Below, in pieces: positions 59,447-64,000 of a stretch of 64,000 nt of DNA. Position 1 is the first letter of the stretch. Every line of letters begins with the position of its first letter. Origin of the DNA: SHVO01 sp041905525 (GTDB lineage Bacteria > Pseudomonadota > Alphaproteobacteria > Rhodospirillales > Rhodospirillaceae); NCBI GenBank assembly GCA_041905525.1, contig JAYRKY010000001.1:434001-498000 (forward strand). Direction: 5' to 3'. The notes under the pieces were generated by a model, which was not told where the DNA came from, ran no database searches, and was given only the letters and a program-made list of their open reading frames with translations. Made by a program: the position numbers and the translations under genes.

Positions 59447-61180
59447 ATGGATGGGGATAAAGGCGCAAAGCCGGCGCCGACCGCACGTATCGGCGACCTT
59501 CTGGTCGAACGCGGCCTGATCTCCAAGGATCAGTTGGAAGTTGCGTTCCAGGAAAAAGCAAAATCAAACAAACTGCTCGGTGAGTTGCTCGTTGAGTTGG
59601 GCTTTATCACCGAACAGGCCCTTTCGGCGGTCCTTGCCGAGAGCTCGGGTTATCAACGTTTCGTCCCAGGCGCTACTGTCGTCGAGGCCGAGGCCCTGGC
59701 TCTGCTCCCGAAAGAGGCGGCGCAGCGATATCGCGCCTTCCCGGTTTCGTTTGACGGCAAACTTCTCCGCCTCGCGATGGCGGACATCTACGACGTTCTT
59801 GCCATCGATAAGGTCAAGCGCTTCTTCCCCGCTGGGACGAATGTACAGCCCCTCGTTTGTTCCGATACCGAAGTCCAGAAGGCGATCGACCAGTACTACG
59901 GGCATGAGCTTTCCATCGAAGGAATTCTGAAGGAACTCGAATCCCTTGAGTCCGGCGAGGACGAGGAAACGGAATACGTCGAACAGACCGAAGGTGGTTA
60001 CCTCCATCCGCTCGTTCGTCTCGTAAATGCGCTTCTGCTCGACGCCATCAAGACAGGCGCCTCGGATGTGCACTTCGAGCCCGAAGGCAACTTCCTGCGG
60101 CTGCGTTACCGCATCGACGGTGAAATGACGCAGATCCGTACTCTACACAAACGGCACTGGGCGGCAGCTTGTCACCGAATCAAGCTGATGGGCGGCATGA
60201 ATATTGCTGATCGTCTCAATCCGCAGGATGGACGTTTCACGCTCGAGATCGGGAATCGCAAAGTCGATTTCCGCGCTTCGTCGCTGCCAACCATTCACGG
60301 CGAGAACGTCGTTCTGCGTATTCTGGATAAGTCCCAGGCCTTGGTGACGATCGACAAGTTGGGCTACACGCCCCACAACTTCGGTCTCATCAAACGCATG
60401 GTGCAGAAGCCGGAAGGCATTATCATCGTGACTGGCCCCACCGGCTCGGGCAAAACCACAACCCTTTACGCCATCATGGCGTACATCAATTCTCTCGACG
60501 TCAATATCATGACGCTCGAGGATCCAGTCGAATACGAGCTTGCGCTGATCCGTCAGGCCCAGGTACGTGAAGGATCGTCGCTCAGTTTCTCGGAAGGGAT
60601 CCGCACGCTGTTGCGTCAGGACCCGGACATCATCCTCGTCGGGGAAGTCCGCGATAGCGGCACCGCGACGATGGCGCTCCGCGCGGCGATGACCGGTCAC
60701 CAAGTTTACACGACACTTCATACAAACGACGCCGCAGGCTGCATCCCGCGTTTGCTGGACTTGGGCTTAAAACCAAACCTCATGGCGGGGAACGTCATTG
60801 GGATCATCGCTCAGCGCCTCGTGCGTAAACTGTGCGACGACTGCAAGGAAATGAAGCAGGCCACACCTGAAGAGTGTGAACTGCTAGCCGTCGACCCCAC
60901 AAATCCGCCGATGATCGCGCATCCGAAGGGCTGCGATAACTGCCGCAAGACGGGGTATAGAGGACGCATAGCTGCCTCGGAGATTTTGCCATTCAATGAA
61001 GAGGTTGACTCGCTGATTATCAGCGATGCGCCCCTCTCCGAAGTAAAGCGCGCCGCGCGCGGCGCAGGTTTTGTGCCGATGGTTGAGGACGCGACGACGA
61101 AGGTCCTCGAAGGCAAGACTAGCCTGAAGGCAGCTATGAACGTGGTGGACTTCACAGGCCGTCTCAAGGTGAACGCCTAA
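59447..61180 (+). CDS. GspE/PilB/MshE-type assembly ATPase with degenerate MshEN domain
   Basis: The product has 577 residues. The N-terminus has two linked repeats, ARIGDLLVERGLISKDQL and LLGELLVELGFITEQALS, like the c-di-GMP-binding MshEN domain. However, the first RLG is RIG, the second is LLG, and the final Gln is replaced in both. The ATPase core has Walker A GPTGSGKTTTL (about residue 330), the Asp box TLEDPVEY, Walker B DPDIILVGEVRD and a tetracysteine zinc site (CDDCKE near 462, CDNCRKTGY near 503). It powers pilus extension or secretion. Confidence 0.9.
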   Translation: MDGDKGAKPAPTARIGDLLVERGLISKDQLEVAFQEKAKSNKLLGELLVELGFITEQALSAVLAESSGYQRFVPGATVVEAEALALLPKEAAQRYRAFPVSFDGKLLRLAMADIYDVLAIDKVKRFFPAGTNVQPLVCSDTEVQKAIDQYYGHELSIEGILKELESLESGEDEETEYVEQTEGGYLHPLVRLVNALLLDAIKTGASDVHFEPEGNFLRLRYRIDGEMTQIRTLHKRHWAAACHRIKLMGGMNIADRLNPQDGRFTLEIGNRKVDFRASSLPTIHGENVVLRILDKSQALVTIDKLGYTPHNFGLIKRMVQKPEGIIIVTGPTGSGKTTTLYAIMAYINSLDVNIMTLEDPVEYELALIRQAQVREGSSLSFSEGIRTLLRQDPDIILVGEVRDSGTATMALRAAMTGHQVYTTLHTNDAAGCIPRLLDLGLKPNLMAGNVIGIIAQRLVRKLCDDCKEMKQATPEECELLAVDPTNPPMIAHPKGCDNCRKTGYRGRIAASEILPFNEEVDSLIISDAPLSEVKRAARGAGFVPMVEDATTKVLEGKTSLKAAMNVVDFTGRLKVNA

Positions 61181-61181
61181 G

Positions 61182-62387
61182 ATGCCGCAATACGCTTACC
61201 GCGCATTGAACGACGCCGGGCGGACGGTTCGCGGCAAGTTGAACGCGAACAACGAGACCGACCTGTACCAGCAACTCGAGCAGATCGGCTTGATGCTGCT
61301 GGATAGTAAGCCGATCAAGCAGAGTGTGCTTACTACGGGAATGGCGCGTGGCATCAGCGCGCGCGAGAAGATTCAATTCTTTGTCCACCTGGAGCAATTG
61401 CAGGCAGCGGGAGTGCCGCTCATCGACTCGCTGACCGATGTGCGCGACTCAACGGACGTGCCGCGGGTGCGCGATATGACCGCAACTATCTTGAATGACG
61501 TCAGCGGCGGCACGCCACTCTCGGAAGCATTTTCGAAACACCCGAAAGTGTTTGGTGATTTGTACTCGGCGCTCGTTGCCGCGGGGGAAGAGAGCGGTAA
61601 GTTGACCGAGTCCTTCCGCCACCTCGCGAAGCACGTGCGGTGGGAAGATGCGATCATGCAGAAGATCAAGAAGGCGTCGCGTTATCCGTTGATCGTGCTT
61701 GTACTGATTACGGGTATGCTCATGTTCATGATGGGATTCGTCGTGCCGGGCATCGTGGAATTCCTTCTTTCGACGGGCAAAGCGTTGCCCCCGGTGACCG
61801 TGGCCCTCATTGCAACCTCTGACTTTATTGTGAACTATTGGTGGGTGCTGCTTTTGACGCCGGTCGCTGTCATAGGCGGCATTTACGCGCTGATGGCCTC
61901 CTCAGAAGCGATGCGATACGCGATTTCCTGCCTTTTGCTTCGTGTGCCCGTGTTCGGGCCGTTGGTGACAAAACTCGCCATTTCTCGGTTTTCCCATTTC
62001 TTCGCGGTGATGTTCCAGAGCGGTGTGCCGATTCTGCAGTGCCTGGAGACCGCGCAGCGTGTGGTCACGAACCGGTGTCTGGAAGAGTCCATGAAGACCG
62101 TTCGCCAGCAGGTCCAAAATGGCGAGCCGTTGTCGCTCGCCATGCGCAACTCGGGGCAGTTCCCCAGCCTTGTTTGCCGCATGGTTAAAATCGGCGAGGA
62201 CAGCGGGAACCTTGGGGGCGTGATGGATAACGTGACCGGTTTCTATGATAAAGACGTCGACGAGGCCATCGACGGCATGATCGGGATGATCGAGCCGGCC
62301 ATGACCGTAGTGTCGGGCGTGATCATGGGCTGGATTGTCATCGGGGTCATGGGCCCCATCTACGATAGTATCTCCAGCTTGAGCTGA
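61182..62387 (+). CDS. GspF/PilC-type inner-membrane platform protein
   Basis: The product has 401 residues. It has two T2SSF repeats: FFVHLEQLQAAGVPLIDSLT at about 65-190 and FSHFFAVMFQSGVPILQCLE at about 270-395. Three membrane segments include LIVLVLITGMLMFMMGFVVP and the C-terminal VVSGVIMGWIVIGVMGPIY. The opening MPQYAYRALNDAGRTVRGKL is the family N-terminus. It begins one base after the ATPase stop and is the scaffold that the ATPase acts on. Confidence 0.92.
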   Translation: MPQYAYRALNDAGRTVRGKLNANNETDLYQQLEQIGLMLLDSKPIKQSVLTTGMARGISAREKIQFFVHLEQLQAAGVPLIDSLTDVRDSTDVPRVRDMTATILNDVSGGTPLSEAFSKHPKVFGDLYSALVAAGEESGKLTESFRHLAKHVRWEDAIMQKIKKASRYPLIVLVLITGMLMFMMGFVVPGIVEFLLSTGKALPPVTVALIATSDFIVNYWWVLLLTPVAVIGGIYALMASSEAMRYAISCLLLRVPVFGPLVTKLAISRFSHFFAVMFQSGVPILQCLETAQRVVTNRCLEESMKTVRQQVQNGEPLSLAMRNSGQFPSLVCRMVKIGEDSGNLGGVMDNVTGFYDKDVDEAIDGMIGMIEPAMTVVSGVIMGWIVIGVMGPIYDSISSLS

Positions 62388-62395
62388 GTGGGGCC

Positions 62396-63976
62396 ATGGC
62401 AAAAGGCGAATTCGTTCTCAGCATTGGTGACGACAATGTCGTCCTCACGCGCTTCCTAGGCGGCAAGGTGGAGAACGCGTGGCTCGGCTCGCCTGACCCG
62501 GCCATGGCGCAAGAGGAACTGGGTGAGGCGCTCGCAACCGATCCGAAGGCGCGTATCTCCGTCATCTTCGATACCCTCGATCAATCCTTCAAAGAAGAAG
62601 AATTGCCGAAGGTGAGTGTTCTCGATCGCCGAAAGGTCCTGGCCCGCCACATCAACATGGCCTTCCCAGGCCAAAACCTGCGAGGGGCGCGTCTTGTCAC
62701 GCAGACCCCCAAGAAAACACTCGTCTATGAATTGGCCTCGGTTCCCCTTGATGGACGCGTGCCAGGTTGGATCGATTTTGTTCAGAGCTTGCCCAATGAA
62801 AAGGGCGGCTACTTTACCCTCGCCGGCGAAAATGCCGATATCACGCGCGCCCTAGCGCCGAAAGATGCGGTTGCACCGGAAGGCGGCGGTAATCATTGGC
62901 GTCATTTTATCGGAATCAACGTGACGGGTGGACTCCGGCAGATCATTGAGAAAAATGATCGCCTTAGTTTGACGCGCTTGACGCAGGCGCCTCCAGCCGA
63001 GACGCCGCCGGATGAGTTTGCCGACATGATCATCCGCGACTTCAAGGCGACCATTACATACATCCGGCGCTTGGGCTACCAGGTCGGCGAACCGCTCGAT
63101 GTCGTCGTAATCACGTCAGGCGCCAACAAGAATGCCTTGGAGGAAATAACGTGGGACGGGGCACGATCGGTCACCGTCTACACGCCGCATGAAGCCGGGC
63201 TGATGCTCGGCCTCGGGTCTCTCGGTCGTGAAGACCAAGCCTACTGCGACGTTCTACACGCCGCGTGGTTTTCCTCCAAAGGCAAGCCGACTTTGCCTCT
63301 CACGCGATCTCTCGCGTTGGGAGACACCAAGGACGACCTGCGCGAAATCTCTTATCTTGCCGCGCCGTATGCCGCCGCCGTCGCGGTAGCTGCTGTTGTC
63401 GGATGGGGCGCTTGGACCGGGTACGAACTTTACGACTATTCAGGCCGAAATGAACTTGCTCAGCGACAACTTGCCCAGCTGACCGCTCAGCTTCAGGAAA
63501 AAAACAGCAAGTTAAGTGGCTTTCCATATACCGCTGGCCAAGTCCGTAACGTGTTGGAGGTCGAAGGTTCGCTCGACGCCGGCAAGACCGACCTGGGACC
63601 CATATTCAAGAAAGTGGCATCCTCACTGGATGGCGATGCGGTCGTCCTGAGCATACAAATCACCAACGGCTTGGTGGTGAGAACGGCTCCAAATTCACCG
63701 AAGCCCCCACCTCTCGCGGCCGATATCAAACTGCGATTGGATAGTGTCATCGCTACGGCCGACGAGGCCGTACAAACCACGCGAAGATTGCAGCAACGGT
63801 TGGCGGCGAATTTCGCGCCTGACTTCAAGGTCACGCTCACGAGAGAACCCGTAGCGGCCCAGGCAAAAGAGACCCTCTCCGGCGGGGTGGGCGCTAATGA
63901 TTCGGAGGTTAACGTTTCTGAAGTCACGGCGGAGCAGTTCTTTGCCGATTTCCGGGTTGAAAAGGCTGCGCCATGA
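62396..63976 (+). CDS. PilM/PilN-like pilus assembly protein (large, single polypeptide)
   Basis: The product has 526 residues. The first 310 or so are soluble and globular (GEFVLSIGDDNVVLTRFLGG, FIGINVTGGLRQIIEKN, LDVVVITSGANKNALEEI) and could be an actin-like PilM-type fold. Then comes one hydrophobic helix near 325-345 (YAAAVAVAAVVGWGAWTGYE), a coiled-coil part (QRQLAQLTAQLQEKNSK) and a small C-terminal domain. A PilM-N type fusion would fit MshI-like proteins, but I see no strong motif. It overlaps the next gene by ATGA (63973-63976). Confidence 0.65.
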   Translation: MAKGEFVLSIGDDNVVLTRFLGGKVENAWLGSPDPAMAQEELGEALATDPKARISVIFDTLDQSFKEEELPKVSVLDRRKVLARHINMAFPGQNLRGARLVTQTPKKTLVYELASVPLDGRVPGWIDFVQSLPNEKGGYFTLAGENADITRALAPKDAVAPEGGGNHWRHFIGINVTGGLRQIIEKNDRLSLTRLTQAPPAETPPDEFADMIIRDFKATITYIRRLGYQVGEPLDVVVITSGANKNALEEITWDGARSVTVYTPHEAGLMLGLGSLGREDQAYCDVLHAAWFSSKGKPTLPLTRSLALGDTKDDLREISYLAAPYAAAVAVAAVVGWGAWTGYELYDYSGRNELAQRQLAQLTAQLQEKNSKLSGFPYTAGQVRNVLEVEGSLDAGKTDLGPIFKKVASSLDGDAVVLSIQITNGLVVRTAPNSPKPPPLAADIKLRLDSVIATADEAVQTTRRLQQRLAANFAPDFKVTLTREPVAAQAKETLSGGVGANDSEVNVSEVTAEQFFADFRVEKAAP

Positions 63977-64000
63977 AGCGGATTCTCTCTCTCATCCCGC
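63973..64000 (+). CDS. Start of the next pilus-cluster gene (runs off the window)
   Basis: ATG at 63973 overlaps the preceding stop (ATGA). Only MKRILSLIP is visible before the window ends. The position suggests a PilO-like or MshJ-like gene, but nothing in nine residues can confirm it. Confidence 0.5.

Noticed and set aside
1..64000. CRISPR arrays, rRNA genes or insertion sequences
   Set aside because: No regularly spaced repeats, no rRNA-like sequence and no transposase with terminal inverted repeats were seen.

Overview
The window looks like a chromosomal segment of a GC-rich alphaproteobacterium; I cannot fix the genus. The evidence is an HPr / EIIA-Man / RapZ / short HprK phosphorelay cluster, a ChvG-ChvI two-component system, a DUF4169 gene, a CHCC zinc-finger gene upstream of polA, and a general abundance of alphaproteobacterial-type proteins. 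Both window ends cut genes: ptsH on the left and a pilus-assembly gene on the right.

Left core region (1-26.5 kb). The order is ptsH (partial), EIIA, rapZ and hprK; then an AEC permease, a secreted amidohydrolase, a P-type ATPase, a cytochrome b561-like protein, a universal stress protein, an SRPBCC protein, MFS and EamA transporters, ChrA and a glycine-zipper lipoprotein. Next come a three-gene extracytoplasmic flavinylation/electron-transfer cluster (FMN-binding protein, heme-b-type membrane protein, ApbE) with a divergent PaiB-like gene, then DUF4169-chvG-chvI, a TPR protein, polA, a zinc-finger protein, an orphan ABC ATPase and a lipoprotein alpha/beta hydrolase. In many alphaproteobacteria hprK lies next to chvG; here about 15 kb of transport and redox genes separate them.

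Accretion zone (26.5-45.0 kb). tRNA-Arg(CCG) has hosted at least two integrations, possibly three. A perfect 17-bp copy of its 3' end recurs at 33181-33197, bounding a 6.6-kb AT-richer island with a tyrosine integrase, a HUH-like protein and a three-gene Xre/MbcA-RES toxin-antitoxin-like operon. Beyond it lies a serine-recombinase element (recombinase, Rep_trans-type initiator, two small genes) whose recombinase C-terminus is encoded across the attachment repeat. Two imperfect repeats carrying the same core at 44050-44101 and 44955-44999 suggest that this element, or two related ones, extends to 45.0 kb. It would then carry an EAL phosphodiesterase / giant hybrid kinase / response regulator operon as cargo.

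Right core region (45-64 kb). A repeat-containing membrane protein, a GT39 glycosyltransferase with a coupled methyltransferase, a VTT-family membrane protein, a DUF457-like membrane protein and a DUF4399 protein precede a long co-directional cluster for an MSHA-like type IV pilus / type II secretion-like machine. That cluster holds an MshN-like TPR protein, an ExeA-like ATPase, prepilin peptidase, a lipoprotein secretin, an ABC-2-permease-like membrane protein, an unrecognised protein, two prepilins separated by a strong terminator, a GspE-type ATPase with a degenerate MshEN domain, a GspF-type platform protein and a PilM/PilN-like protein. The island EAL protein and the MshEN-like ATPase suggest a possible c-di-GMP connection, but this is inference only.
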